The notes beneath the pieces are model-generated. The model was given only the letters and a program-made list of their open reading frames with translations, was not told the origin of the DNA and searched no databases. DNA of 64,000 bases. Source: Myxococcales bacterium (GTDB lineage: Bacteria > Myxococcota > Myxococcia > Myxococcales > Anaeromyxobacteraceae). The DNA is taken from assembly GCA_021806645.1 (NCBI GenBank), contig JAJZQX010000015.1, positions 1 to 64,000 on the forward strand, written 5' to 3'. Below are positions 36,037-44,936 of the stretch, piece after piece. The position numbers were made by a program, and so were the translations under genes. Position 1 is the stretch's first letter. Every line of letters begins with the position of its first letter.

Positions 36037-37983
36037 ATGAGCCGGCCACAGGACATCCAGGCGCCACGCCGGGGGCCGCGACCGCCCGCCGTCACGGCCA
36101 GCGGCTTCCTCCCGCTCCACCCGGCCGATCTGGCCGCGCGCGGCTGGAAGGAGCTCGACATCCTGCTGGTGAGCGGCGACGCCTACGTCGACCACCCGAG
36201 CTTCGGCGCCGCGGTGATCGGCCGCGTGCTCGAGGCGCAGGGGTTCAAGGTCGGCATGGTGGCGCAGCCCGACTGGCGCTCCACGGCCGACCTGCTGCGG
36301 CTCGGCCGGCCGCGCCTCTTCGTGGCCATCGCCTCGGGGGCGATGGACTCGATGGTGAACCACTACACCGCCCAGAAGCGGCGCCGCTCCGACGACGCCT
36401 ACACGCCGGGCGGCCTGGCCGGGAAGCGGCCGGACCGCGCCACCAACGTCTACACGCGGCTCTGCCGCCAGGCCTTCGGCCCGACCGTGCCGATCGTGAT
36501 CGGCGGCATCGAGGCCTCGCTGCGCCGCATCGCCCACTACGACTACTGGGACGACGAGATCCTGCCGTCGATCCTGATCACCTCCGGCGCCGACCTGCTG
36601 GTCTACGGGCAGGGCGAGAAGCCGGTGGTCGAGATCGCGCGGCGGCTGGCCATGGGCGAGGACATCTGCGGCCTGGTCGACGTGCCCGGGACGGCGGTGG
36701 CGGTGGCCGACGCCGGGCTGGCGCACCTCGAGGCGCGCTCCCGCGGGCTGCTCGAGCTGCCCAGCTACGAGGAGGTGGTCGCCGACAAGCAGCGCTACGC
36801 CGAGTTCTCGCGCCTCTACCACCTCGAGCACAACGAGGCCAACGCGCGGGTCATGGTGCAGCGCCACGGCACGGGCGCCAGGGCCCGCCTGGTGGTGGTC
36901 AACGAGCCCATGCCACCGCCCACCACGGCGGAGCTCGACCGGATCGCCGAGCTGCCCTACGTGCGCGAGGCCCACCCGAGCTACGGTGGCCTCCACATCC
37001 CGGCGCTGGAGCAGATCCGCTGGTCGATCCAGATCCTGCGAGGGTGCGCGGCCGGCTGCTCCTTCTGCTGCATCACCGAGCACCAGGGGCGCGACGTGGC
37101 CAGCCGCTCCGAGGCGAGCGTGCTGCGCGAGCTGGCGCTGCTGGCCACGAAGGAGAACTTCAAGGGCACGGTCACCGATCTCGGCGGCGCCACCGCCAAC
37201 ATGTGGGGGATGCGCTGCACCGACGAGGCGGCCCACGCGGTCTGCCGGCGGCTCTCCTGCGTCTACCCGGGCGTCTGCCAGTTCTTCTCGGTCGATCACG
37301 GGCCGCTCATCGACCTCTACGAGAAGGCGCGGCGGGTGAAGGGGGTGAAGCACCTCTTCGTCGGCTCCGGGGTCCGCTACGATCTCGCCCAGGCCGACAC
37401 CCGGAACGGCGACCGCTACCTGAAGACGCTGGTGACGCACCACGTCTCCGGCCAGCTCAAGGTGGCCCCAGAGCACATCTGCGAGCCGGTCCTGAAGGTG
37501 ATGAAGAAGCCTGGGGTCGAGTCGTTCGAGAAGCTGCGGCGCGACTTCGAGCGCTACTCGGCGGAGGCGGGCAAGGAGCAGTACCTGGTCCCCTACTTCA
37601 TCTCCTCGCACCCGGGGGCCTCGCTGGAGGAGGCGGTGCAGCTCATGGAGTACCTGCAGAAGAACCGCTGGAGGCCGCAGCAGGTGCAGGACTTCATGCC
37701 CACCCCCATGACGCTGGCCTCCGACATGTACTGGTCGGGTTACTCGCCGCTCACCATGAAGCCTATCCACGTGGTGCGCGACATGGAGGAGAAGCGGATG
37801 CAGAAGGCGCTCATCCGCTGGGGTGATCCCGACAACGCCCCGCTCATCGAGAAGGCGCTGCGCAAGACCGGCCGGCTGGCGCCCGGCCAGCGCATGGGGA
37901 CCGGCATGCGCCCGGCCCGGGAGGGGCAGCGGCCGCCCTGGGCGCGGCGCGGCGCCCGGCCCCTCCCGCCCAGGAAGGGCTGA
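36037..37983 (+). CDS. ygiQ: YgiQ-family radical SAM protein
   Basis: A 648-residue radical SAM protein with the UPF0313/YgiQ layout. The N-terminal half has FLPLHPADLAARGW and LLVSGDAYVDHPSFGAAVIGR. The [4Fe-4S] cluster motif is CAAGCSFC, preceded by IQILRG, and followed by ITEHQGRDVASRS. The C-terminal part includes KVAPEHICEPVLKVM and PYFISSHPGA, and a DUF3362 tail. Start choices at GTG 35983 or ATGs 36010, 36022 and 36037 differ only in an unstructured lead; 36037 is used. The reaction it catalyses is unknown. mnmA follows 3 bp later. Confidence 0.9.
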   Translation: MSRPQDIQAPRRGPRPPAVTASGFLPLHPADLAARGWKELDILLVSGDAYVDHPSFGAAVIGRVLEAQGFKVGMVAQPDWRSTADLLRLGRPRLFVAIASGAMDSMVNHYTAQKRRRSDDAYTPGGLAGKRPDRATNVYTRLCRQAFGPTVPIVIGGIEASLRRIAHYDYWDDEILPSILITSGADLLVYGQGEKPVVEIARRLAMGEDICGLVDVPGTAVAVADAGLAHLEARSRGLLELPSYEEVVADKQRYAEFSRLYHLEHNEANARVMVQRHGTGARARLVVVNEPMPPPTTAELDRIAELPYVREAHPSYGGLHIPALEQIRWSIQILRGCAAGCSFCCITEHQGRDVASRSEASVLRELALLATKENFKGTVTDLGGATANMWGMRCTDEAAHAVCRRLSCVYPGVCQFFSVDHGPLIDLYEKARRVKGVKHLFVGSGVRYDLAQADTRNGDRYLKTLVTHHVSGQLKVAPEHICEPVLKVMKKPGVESFEKLRRDFERYSAEAGKEQYLVPYFISSHPGASLEEAVQLMEYLQKNRWRPQQVQDFMPTPMTLASDMYWSGYSPLTMKPIHVVRDMEEKRMQKALIRWGDPDNAPLIEKALRKTGRLAPGQRMGTGMRPAREGQRPPWARRGARPLPPRKG

Positions 37984-37986
37984 GGC

Positions 37987-39060
37987 GTGGCGGCGGGAGC
38001 GCGCGGCAAGGTCCTGGTGGGCATGAGCGGCGGCGTCGACTCCTCGGTCGCCGCGGCGCTGCTGCGCGACCAGGGGTGGGAGGTGACCGGCGTCTTCGTC
38101 TGCCTCGGCACCGCGGCCGACGGCGACGGCGCGGGCGGCTGCTGCTCGCCGCAGGACGCCGCCGACGCGCGGCGGGTGGCCGGGTTGCTCGGCATCGACC
38201 TCTTCGTGCTGCAGGCGGCCGGGGACTTCAACCGGATCATCGACCGGTTCGTGGCCGAGTACGCGGCTGGCCGGACGCCCAACCCCTGCGTCGGCTGCAA
38301 CCGCGACATCAAGTTCGCGCGGCTCCTCGCCAACGCCCGCGCCCTCGGCTTCGACGCCATCGCCACCGGCCACTACGCGCGGGTGGTGGCCCGGGCCGGC
38401 GCGCCCGCCATCGCCCGGGCCCGGGCGCGGGAGAAGGACCAGAGCTACGTGCTCTTCGAGCTGCCGGCCGAGGTGCGGTCGCGGCTGCTGCTGCCGCTCG
38501 GCGAGCTGCCGGCCAAGGCGGCGGTGCGCGAGCAAGCCCGGCGGCTCGGGCTGCCGGTCCACGACAAGCCCGACAGCCAGGAGATCTGCTTCGTGGGCGA
38601 GGGCGGCTACGCGGAGCTGCTGGCGAGCCGCGCCCCCGGAGCCCTCACCCCCGGCGCCATCCTCGACCAGGCCGGGCGCCAGGTGGGGCGCCACCAGGGG
38701 TACGCGCTCTACACCATCGGCCAGCGGCGCGGCCTGGGCGGCGGGGCCGGGGTGCCTCGCTATGTCACCGGCATCGACGCCGCCACCGCCACCGTCCGGG
38801 TCGGGCCGCGCGCCGCCACGCTGCGCGGTGGCCTCCGGGCCGGACAGGCCTCCTGGCAGGGACCGCTGCCGGAGGGCGGCCGGGTCGAGCTGCAGCTCCG
38901 CTCCGCCCCGGTGGCGGCGCCGGCCACCGTCAGCGCCCAGGGCGCCGGCTTCACCGCCAGCTTCGACCAGCCGGTGGCGGCGGTGGCGCCGGGCCAGGCG
39001 GCCGTGCTCTACGACGGCGACGTGGTGGTGGGCGGCGGCTGGATCGAGGAGGCGCTGTAG
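37987..39060 (+). CDS. mnmA: tRNA-specific 2-thiouridylase MnmA
   Basis: MnmA adds sulfur at position 2 of wobble uridine in tRNAs for Lys, Glu and Gln. The 357-residue protein has the PP-loop ATP motif GMSGGVDSSVAAALL, the catalytic Cys in NPCVGCNRDIKF, and the second Cys in DSQEICFVG. The C-terminal beta domain includes VTGIDAATATVRVGP and ends normally. Start GTG 37987 is 3 bp after ygiQ, so they share a transcript. A hairpin without a U run follows. Confidence 0.95.
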   Translation: MAAGARGKVLVGMSGGVDSSVAAALLRDQGWEVTGVFVCLGTAADGDGAGGCCSPQDAADARRVAGLLGIDLFVLQAAGDFNRIIDRFVAEYAAGRTPNPCVGCNRDIKFARLLANARALGFDAIATGHYARVVARAGAPAIARARAREKDQSYVLFELPAEVRSRLLLPLGELPAKAAVREQARRLGLPVHDKPDSQEICFVGEGGYAELLASRAPGALTPGAILDQAGRQVGRHQGYALYTIGQRRGLGGGAGVPRYVTGIDAATATVRVGPRAATLRGGLRAGQASWQGPLPEGGRVELQLRSAPVAAPATVSAQGAGFTASFDQPVAAVAPGQAAVLYDGDVVVGGGWIEEAL

Positions 39061-39065
39061 ATCGT

Positions 39066-39093
39066 GCTGGCGCCGGCTTCTGGTGGCGCCAGC
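39066..39093. terminator. Hairpin after mnmA, possible terminator
   Basis: GCTGGCGCC (39066-39074) and GGCGCCAGC (39085-39093) form a perfect 9-bp stem around a 10-nt loop, 5 bp after the mnmA stop. No U tract follows, so termination would be weak or need Rho. Confidence 0.4.
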
Positions 39094-39177
39094 GCAAGAT
39101 TCGTCCCCATCAGCTGCCTGTGAATCGCCCCTCAGCCGCTTTCCCGGCGCCCCCCGCCGCGATAGCCTGCCGGCCCC

Positions 39178-40563
39178 ATGAAGGACCCCCTCACCGACGC
39201 GGCCCGGCTGGAGCGCCACCGCCGCCTCGCCGCCGCCGACCACCGCCACCTCTGGCACCCCTTCACCCAGATGCAGGACTGGCTGGGGGAGGACCCGCTC
39301 ATCATCGACCGGGGCGAGGGGGTCGAGCTCATCGACACCATGGGGAGGCGCTACCTCGACGGCGTCTCCTCGCTCTGGTGCAACGTCCACGGCCACCGGG
39401 TCCCGGAGCTCGACGAGGCGGTGCGCGCCCAGCTCGACCGGATCGCCCACTCCACCCTGCTGGGCCTGGCCTCGACCGCCTCCATCGAGTGCGCCGAGGA
39501 GCTGGTGCGCCACGTCCCCCCCGCTCTCACCCGCGTCTTCTTCTCGGACGCCGGCGCCACCGCGGTGGAGATCGCCATCAAGATGGCGTTCCAGCACTTC
39601 CAGCTGCGCGGCGACGAGCGGCGGCGCGAGTTCGTCTCCATCACCGGCGGCTACCACGGCGACACCATCGGCTCGGTCTCGGTGGGCGGCATCGACCTGT
39701 TCCACCGGATCTTCAAGCCGCTACTCTTCGACGTGCACCACGCGCCGCAGCCCTACTGCTACCGCTGCCCGCTCGGCAAGACGCTGCCGGGCTGCGCCAT
39801 GGCCTGCGCCGACGCGGTGGAGGCGATCTTCGCGGCGCGGCCGGGCCAGATCGCCGCGCTGGTGATCGAGCCGCTCATGCAGGGGGCCGACGGCATGATC
39901 GCGCAGCCGCCCGGGTACCTGAAGCGGATGCGCCAGATCTGCGACCGGCACGGCGCGCTGCTCTGCTGCGACGAGGTCGCCACCGGCTGGGGGCGCACCG
40001 GCACCACCTTCGCCGTGGAGCAGGAGGGGGTGGTCCCCGACATCATGACCATGGCCAAGGGGCTGACCGGCGGCTACCTGCCGCTGGCGGCCACGCTCAC
40101 CACCGAGACCATCTTCGAGTCCTTCCTCGGCTCCTTCGACTCGAGGCGCACCTTCTTCCACGGCCACACCTACGCCGGCAACCCGCTCGGCTGCGCGGTG
40201 GCCACCGCGTCGATGAAGCTGTTCCGCGACCGGCGGATCATCGAGGGGCTGCCGGCCCGGATCGGCGCGCTGGCCCGGGCGCTCGCCCCGCTCGCCGACC
40301 ACCCGCACGTCGGCGAGATCCGGCAGCGCGGCCTGATGGTCGGCGTCGAGCTGGTGCGCGACCGCGCCACCAAGGCCGAGTACGAGTACCCGCTGCGCGT
40401 CGGCCACCAGGTCTGCCTCGAGGCGAGGAGGCACGGCGTGCTGCTGCGACCGCTCGGCAACGTGGTGGTGCTGCTGCCGCCGCTGGCCATGACCGTGGCG
40501 CAGCTCGAGCAGCTGGTGGCGGCGGCGCGGGCCGGCATCGACGCCGTCACCGCCCGGGCCTAG
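39178..40563 (+). CDS. bioA: Adenosylmethionine-8-amino-7-oxononanoate aminotransferase
   Basis: BioA moves an amino group from S-adenosylmethionine to KAPA to form DAPA in biotin synthesis. The 461-residue PLP enzyme has the class-III aminotransferase marks: LWHPFTQMQDW, a GVSSLWCNVHGH block, ITGGYHGDTIG, LCCDEVATGWGRTG, and the PLP-binding Lys in MTMAKGLTGGYLP. It is coupled to bioD, whose start lies 9 bp after its stop. ATG 39178 is used. BioB and BioF are not present in the window. Confidence 0.95.
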   Translation: MKDPLTDAARLERHRRLAAADHRHLWHPFTQMQDWLGEDPLIIDRGEGVELIDTMGRRYLDGVSSLWCNVHGHRVPELDEAVRAQLDRIAHSTLLGLASTASIECAEELVRHVPPALTRVFFSDAGATAVEIAIKMAFQHFQLRGDERRREFVSITGGYHGDTIGSVSVGGIDLFHRIFKPLLFDVHHAPQPYCYRCPLGKTLPGCAMACADAVEAIFAARPGQIAALVIEPLMQGADGMIAQPPGYLKRMRQICDRHGALLCCDEVATGWGRTGTTFAVEQEGVVPDIMTMAKGLTGGYLPLAATLTTETIFESFLGSFDSRRTFFHGHTYAGNPLGCAVATASMKLFRDRRIIEGLPARIGALARALAPLADHPHVGEIRQRGLMVGVELVRDRATKAEYEYPLRVGHQVCLEARRHGVLLRPLGNVVVLLPPLAMTVAQLEQLVAAARAGIDAVTARA

Positions 40564-40572
40564 GAACCGGCC

Positions 40573-41244
40573 ATGCGCGGCCTCTTCGTCACCGCCACCG
40601 ACACCGGCGTCGGCAAGACCGAGGTGGCCTGCGCCCTGGTGAGCGGGGCGCGCGCCGCGGGGCTGGACGTCGGGGCCATGAAGCCGGCGCAGTCGGGGGT
40701 GACGCCCGGCCAGCCGAGCGACGCCGAGCGGCTGCGCGAGGCGGCGGGCGGCGCCGATCCCCTCGAGCTGGTCTGCCCGTACCGGTTCGAGCCGCCGCTG
40801 GCGCCGGGCGTGGCGGCGCGGCTCGCTGGCGTGGAGATCTCGCTGCCCCGGCTCGTCGAGGTGGCCCGGGCGCTGGCCTCGCGCCACGCGGCGCTGGTGG
40901 TGGAGGGGGCGGGCGGGCTGCTGGTGCCGCTGACGCCGAGCCAGACCTACGCCGACCTGGCCGTGGCGCTCGGCCTGCCGGTGCTGGTGGTGGCGCGGGC
41001 CGGGCTGGGCACCGTGAACCACGCCGCGCTCACCGTCGAGGCGCTCAGGGCGCGAGGGCTCACCGTGGCCGGCCTGGTGCTCAACCGGACCGGCCCCGAC
41101 GACGATCCGTCGGTGCCCTACAACGCCGCCGAGATCGAGCGGCTCACCGGCGCCCGCGTGCTGGCCTCGCTGCCGTACCTGCGCGATATCGCGTCCAGGG
41201 GACCTTTCCTGCGTTCGGCACTGGCGGGCAAAGTCCACTTTTAG
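40573..41244 (+). CDS. bioD: Dethiobiotin synthetase
   Basis: BioD carboxylates DAPA with CO2 and ATP to form dethiobiotin. The 223-residue protein has the P-loop TATDTGVGKTEVACALV, the Lys-containing MKPAQSGV, the VVEGAGGLLVPLT block and a C-terminal LNRTGPDDD. The length is normal. It follows bioA by 9 bp, in one transcript. It is followed by 52 bp and a small gene of unknown function. Confidence 0.95.
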   Translation: MRGLFVTATDTGVGKTEVACALVSGARAAGLDVGAMKPAQSGVTPGQPSDAERLREAAGGADPLELVCPYRFEPPLAPGVAARLAGVEISLPRLVEVARALASRHAALVVEGAGGLLVPLTPSQTYADLAVALGLPVLVVARAGLGTVNHAALTVEALRARGLTVAGLVLNRTGPDDDPSVPYNAAEIERLTGARVLASLPYLRDIASRGPFLRSALAGKVHF

Positions 41245-41296
41245 GCGCGCCGAAGAAAATTGGATCGGTGTCCCGATCGATCCTACAGATCGCGGC

Positions 41297-41569
41297 GTGC
41301 CGAACGTCGTCGACCTCACCCTCGTCAGCCAGGCCCGGCGAGCCCTCCACAGCACCCTCGATGACCGCGGGCTCGGGTTCTTCCTCGAGGAGAGCGCCCG
41401 GGCGCCGCGGCTCGACCCGCGCCGCATCGCCTGGATCGTGGAGGTGGCGCGACGGCGGGTCGGCGGCCCGAGCCGGCGCGACCCGAACGCGCTGTCGCGG
41501 ACCCGGCGGGTGGTGCGGCGCGAGCTGATCCGCCGTCTAGCCGACGCCATGCTGCAGGCGGGGTTGTAA
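41297..41569 (+). CDS. Small basic protein of unknown function
   Basis: A 90-residue, Arg-rich protein beginning at GTG 41297. It is mostly helical, with DLTLVSQARRALHSTL, RRIAWIVEVARRRVG and a C-terminal RRELIRRLADAMLQAGL. It may bind nucleic acid, judging only by charge. The gene lies 52 bp after bioD. Its end faces a short perfect hairpin shared with the DUF1844 gene. No known domain is recognised. Confidence 0.5.
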   Translation: MPNVVDLTLVSQARRALHSTLDDRGLGFFLEESARAPRLDPRRIAWIVEVARRRVGGPSRRDPNALSRTRRVVRRELIRRLADAMLQAGL

Positions 41570-41571
41570 TC

Positions 41572-41591
41572 GCGCGGGCTTCAGCCCGCGC
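41572..41591. repeat. Short perfect inverted repeat, bidirectional terminator or repeat
   Basis: GCGCGGGC and GCCCGCGC enclose the TTCA loop, an 8-bp perfect stem between convergent genes. Similar GCGGGCTTCAGCCCGC motifs are widespread intergenic repeats in high-GC bacteria. It could serve as a terminator on both strands, though no U tract is present. Confidence 0.5.
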
Positions 41592-41632
41592 AACCCGAAC
41601 GCTCCAGGACGGGAACCGGGTCGGGACCGTCC

Positions 41633-41896
41633 CTACCTCTTGCTCGCCTCCACGTACCGGAGCTTCAGGTCGAGCAGCAGCTGGTCGAGCAGCTTGGCCT
41701 CTTCCGCGCTCAGGTTCCCCCTGGTCTTCTGCTCGAGCATGGCGAGGATCTCGATGCTCTGCTGCGCCAGCGGCAGGTTCTTCTCGACGGGCTTGCCGGT
41801 TTCCGGGTGCGGCGCGTCGCCGAGGTGGACCAGCGCCGACGAGCCGATGGAGAGGAGGAAGGTGTAGAAGTCGATGGTCTGGCGGGTGTCGGGCAC
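41633..41896 (-). CDS. DUF1844 domain protein
   Basis: An 87-residue protein beginning at GTG 41896. Typical DUF1844 features are TIDFYTFLLSIGSSALVHLGDAP, ETGKPVEKNLPLAQQSIEILAML, and NLSAEEAKLLDQLLLDLKLRYVEA. The family is a small helical protein of unknown function in many bacteria, often linked to membrane or stress contexts. The divergent nitrobindin-like gene starts 93 bp away, so the two promoters share this spacing. Confidence 0.85.
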   Translation of the reverse strand: MPDTRQTIDFYTFLLSIGSSALVHLGDAPHPETGKPVEKNLPLAQQSIEILAMLEQKTRGNLSAEEAKLLDQLLLDLKLRYVEASKR

Positions 41897-41989
41897 GGTG
41901 GGCCTCTTTCGCCCGGCGGGGCGGCCACGAGGATAGCAGGGACCGGTCGTGCTACCATCGTCCATCGCGAGCGCGACGGGAGTGGGCCG

Positions 41990-42610
41990 ATGGACCTCGA
42001 CATCTACACCGAGCCCGAGGAGATCGACCTCGAGACGCTGCGCCACCTCGGTCCGCTCGCCGCGCTGGCCGGCACCTGGGAAGGGGAGGGGGTCGACACC
42101 CACCCGGTCGCCGAAGGGACCGAGGACGAACCGTACCGGGAGCGGATCGTCTTCGAGCCCATCGACCCGCAGGCCAACGGTCCGCAGCTGCTTTACGGGC
42201 TGCGCTACCACCAGCACGTGAACAAGCTCGACGAGCCGCTCACCTTCCACGATCAGGTCGGCTACTGGCTCTGGGAGCCGGCCACCGGGGTGCTCATCCA
42301 GACCATCGCCATCCCGCGCGCGCAGGTGGCGCTGGCGACCGGCCAGGCCGGGGCCGCGGCGCGCAGCTTCAAGGTGCAAGCCACGCTCGGCTCGCCCACC
42401 GCGGGGATCGTCTCGGCGCCCTTCCTCGACCAGCACTTCACCACCAAGCAGTTCACCATCACCATGACCGCCAACGACGACGGCACGATCACCTACGAGC
42501 AGGACACGGTGCTGCAGATCACCGGGCGTCCCGAGCCGTTCCACCACGTCGACCGGAGCACGCTGCGCCGGGTCGCCCCGGCGGTCCGAAACCCGGCAGC
42601 GGGAACCTGA
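41990..42610 (+). CDS. Nitrobindin/THAP4-like haem-binding beta-barrel protein (FABP family)
   Basis: A 206-residue protein with the FABP-like barrel of nitrobindin. Its GTWEGEGVDTHP signature and the strand YWLWEPATGVLIQTIAIPRAQ match the family; C-terminal strands include HHVDRSTLRRV, in which the His pair is a likely haem-binding site. The N-terminal ~25 residues are additional. The biological role (haem or NO binding) is inferred from the family. The start ATG 41990 is preferred because the sequence before it is not protein-like. It converges on the HtrA gene. Confidence 0.8.
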   Translation: MDLDIYTEPEEIDLETLRHLGPLAALAGTWEGEGVDTHPVAEGTEDEPYRERIVFEPIDPQANGPQLLYGLRYHQHVNKLDEPLTFHDQVGYWLWEPATGVLIQTIAIPRAQVALATGQAGAAARSFKVQATLGSPTAGIVSAPFLDQHFTTKQFTITMTANDDGTITYEQDTVLQITGRPEPFHHVDRSTLRRVAPAVRNPAAGT

Positions 42611-42616
42611 GCTGGG

Positions 42617-43975
42617 CTAGTCGAGGTCGAAGGCGATCCGCTCGCCCGCGTAGCCGCGCTGCACCAGCAGCACCAGCTGGCCGCTGCGCCGCGCGCCCCC
42701 GGCGGCGCGCCGGAACTCGTCGAGCGTGGAGACCTCGACGCCGTTCACCTCGCGCACCAGGTCGCCCTTCTGGATCCCGACCTTGGCGGCGGGCGTCCCC
42801 CTGGTGACGGCCCGGACCGCCAGCACCACGCCACCGGTGGCCCTCGCCTCCTCCAGCGCCAACCCGACGCGCCGCTGCACCAGCTGCTCGACGCGCTGGG
42901 GCGTCAGCTCCACCGCCGGCACCGTCAGGACCAGCTTCTGCTGGCCGCGCCTGAGATCGAGCCTGACGTGGCCGCCGACGGGCAGGTCGCGCAGCCGGAA
43001 GCGGAACTCCTCCGCCCCCTCCAGCACGACGCCGTCCACCGCCTCGACCAGGTCGCCGCGCCGCACGCCGAACCTCTCCGCCGGCGACCCGGGGTCGACG
43101 CCGGTGACCTGGACGCCGCCGCTGGTGCCGGGCATCGCCCCCTCGCGCGGCGGCAGGTCGGTGACGCTGGCGCCGAGGTAGCCCTCGCGCACCTCGCCGT
43201 GGTCGATCAGGTCCGCGGCGATGCGTCGGGCCCGGTCGATGGGGATGGCGAAGCCGATGCCGGCGCTCCGGTCGCCGAGGATGGCGGTGTTGATGCCGAT
43301 GAGCCGCCCTTCGATGTCGAGCAGCGGGCCGCCGGAGTTGCCGGGGTTGATGGAGGCGTCGGTCTGGATGAAGTCGAAGAGGGTCCGGTTGCCGGCCTTG
43401 AAGTTGCGGTGAAGCGCCGAGAGCACGCCGGTGGTGACGGTGTTGGCCAGGCCGAAGGGGTTGCCGATTGCGATCACCGTCTCGCCGATGAGCAAGCCCT
43501 CGGAGCGGCCGATGGGGACCGCCGGCAGCCTCTCGTGCGTCACCAGCTTCAGGACGGCGAGGTCCGAGGAGGGATCGGTGCCGATCAGCTTGGCGATCAG
43601 CTCGCGCCCGTCCACCATCCCGACGCGAAAGCGCGCGCCACGTTCGACCACGTGGTTGTTGGTGAGGACGTAGCCGTCGGGCGAGACGATCACGCCCGAA
43701 CCGAGCGAGGTGACCGCGTAGCCCTTGCGGTAACGCGGGTGCTCGAAGAAGCCGAAGACGTCGGCGTCGCCCCCCGGCCGCGACGGGACGCGGATGCGGA
43801 CCAGCTCCTCCGCGGAGACGTTGACCACCGCGCCGCGGATCCGCTCGACCGCCATGACCACCGGCGTGCGGCGGTTGGCGGTGGGGGTGGCCTCGCCGCG
43901 CGGGATCACCTCACGAGCGCTGGCCGCGCCGGCGGCGAGCAGGCAGGCCGCGGCGAGGAGGGGCCGGGCCGGCAC
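42617..43975 (-). CDS. HtrA/Deg-family periplasmic serine protease with two PDZ domains
   Basis: A 452-residue periplasmic protease for damaged envelope proteins. Signal peptide LLAAACLLAAGAASA. Trypsin-like domain with the triad His108 (NNHVVE), Asp138 (SDLAVLK) and Ser214 (GNSGGPL). Two PDZ domains follow, e.g. GVQVTGVDPGSPAERFG and VLAVRAVTRGTPAAKVG. It starts 3 bp after the stop of a 61-aa gene on the same strand, so both are probably co-transcribed. No regulatory motif is evident. Confidence 0.93.
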   Translation of the reverse strand: MPARPLLAAACLLAAGAASAREVIPRGEATPTANRRTPVVMAVERIRGAVVNVSAEELVRIRVPSRPGGDADVFGFFEHPRYRKGYAVTSLGSGVIVSPDGYVLTNNHVVERGARFRVGMVDGRELIAKLIGTDPSSDLAVLKLVTHERLPAVPIGRSEGLLIGETVIAIGNPFGLANTVTTGVLSALHRNFKAGNRTLFDFIQTDASINPGNSGGPLLDIEGRLIGINTAILGDRSAGIGFAIPIDRARRIAADLIDHGEVREGYLGASVTDLPPREGAMPGTSGGVQVTGVDPGSPAERFGVRRGDLVEAVDGVVLEGAEEFRFRLRDLPVGGHVRLDLRRGQQKLVLTVPAVELTPQRVEQLVQRRVGLALEEARATGGVVLAVRAVTRGTPAAKVGIQKGDLVREVNGVEVSTLDEFRRAAGGARRSGQLVLLVQRGYAGERIAFDLD

Positions 43976-43978
43976 GGG

Positions 43979-44164
43979 CTACTCGTCGTCCGCGTCGTCG
44001 ATCGGCTCGCCGTCCATGGCGGACTCGACCGAGAGCGCCTGGTCGGAGAGATCCGGGAGCGCCTTCAGGTGGGCGGCGTACTCCTTCTCGTCGACGATGC
44101 CCTTGCGCACGTACCGCTTCACCACGCGCTGGTCCACCACCTTGTTGTCGAACGTCTCGGTCAT
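43979..44164 (-). CDS. Small acidic protein preceding HtrA
   Basis: A 61-residue protein starting ATG 44164. It has VVDQRVVKRYVRKGIVDEKEY, an amphipathic helix typical of a small DNA- or protein-binding unit, and an acidic C-terminal tail. I recall similar short proteins in Myxococcota but no function. The htrA gene follows after 3 bp, suggesting joint expression. thiE is divergent, about 93 bp away. Confidence 0.65.
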   Translation of the reverse strand: MTETFDNKVVDQRVVKRYVRKGIVDEKEYAAHLKALPDLSDQALSVESAMDGEPIDDADDE

Positions 44165-44257
44165 TGGAACCCTCGTGATGCCTGGGGAAGCCGCGAAGAG
44201 GCGCGGAACATATGCGGCGGCTTGCTGACCCGTCAAGCCGCGTGGTACCCCCCTAAG

Positions 44258-44911
44258 GTGCTCCCGGCTTCACCCGCGAGGTCGTCCCGGCTCGAGCGGC
44301 TGCGGGGGCTCTATGCCCTGGTCGGCGGGCCCGACCCGATGGCCCTGGCGAACCAGGCGCTCGACGGCGGCGCCGGGGTCATTCAACTGCGCGTGAAAGA
44401 CCGGCCGGCCGCCGAGGTGGTGGAGCTGGCGGCGCTCCTCGTGGCGCTGGCCCGCGGCCGGGCGCTGGTGCTGGTCAACGACCGGGCCGACCTGGCGGTG
44501 CTGGCCGGCGCCGACGGCGTCCACGTCGGCGCCGAGGACCTGCCGGTGGCGGCGGCCCGGGCCGTGGTCGGGCCCGACCTGCTGGTGGGGCGCTCGACCC
44601 GCACGCTCGACGAGGGCCTCACCGCGCTGGCCGACGGGGCCGACCACGTCGGCTTCGGCCCCGTCTTCAGCACCGCCACCAAGCTGATCGCCGAGCCGCC
44701 GCGCGGCCTCGCCATGCTGGCCGAGGTGGCCGGACGGCTCCCGGCGCCGGTGGTGGCCATCGGCGGCATCGGCCTCGACACCATCGGCGCGGTGGCGGCG
44801 GCCGGGGCCGCCGCCGCCGCCGTCATCGGCGCGCTCTTCGACCACGGGGAGCCGCGCCGCCGGGCCGAGGCGCTGGCCGCCGCCTTCGCGGCGGGGCGGA
44901 AGGCGCCATGA
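44258..44911 (+). CDS. thiE: Thiamine phosphate synthase
   Basis: ThiE joins the pyrimidine and thiazole moieties into thiamine phosphate. The 217-residue protein has a TIM-barrel layout: [37 protein letters not shown] (a core signature), [11 protein letters not shown] and VVAIGGIGL. The usual phosphate-binding segment VAAIGAL-like is present as [11 protein letters not shown]. Start GTG 44258 has AAGG just upstream. thiD follows 25 bp later. No TPP riboswitch was seen in the leader. Confidence 0.92.
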   Translation: MLPASPARSSRLERLRGLYALVGGPDPMALANQALDGGAGVIQLRVKDRPAAEVVELAALLVALARGRALVLVNDRADLAVLAGADGVHVGAEDLPVAAARAVVGPDLLVGRSTRTLDEGLTALADGADHVGFGPVFSTATKLIAEPPRGLAMLAEVAGRLPAPVVAIGGIGLDTIGAVAAAGAAAAAVIGALFDHGEPRRRAEALAAAFAAGRKAP

Positions 44912-44936
44912 GCGGCCGCCCCGGGGAGGAGCGCCG

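Noticed and set aside
35839-39705. Minus-strand open frame of about 1290 codons
   Set aside because: It is opposite to ygiQ, mnmA and bioA, which have all catalytic motifs. The translation is His/Arg/Gly-rich filler.
44165-44257. Possible TPP riboswitch before thiE
   Set aside because: The region is under 100 bp and lacks the conserved CTGAGA core and paired arms of the TPP aptamer.
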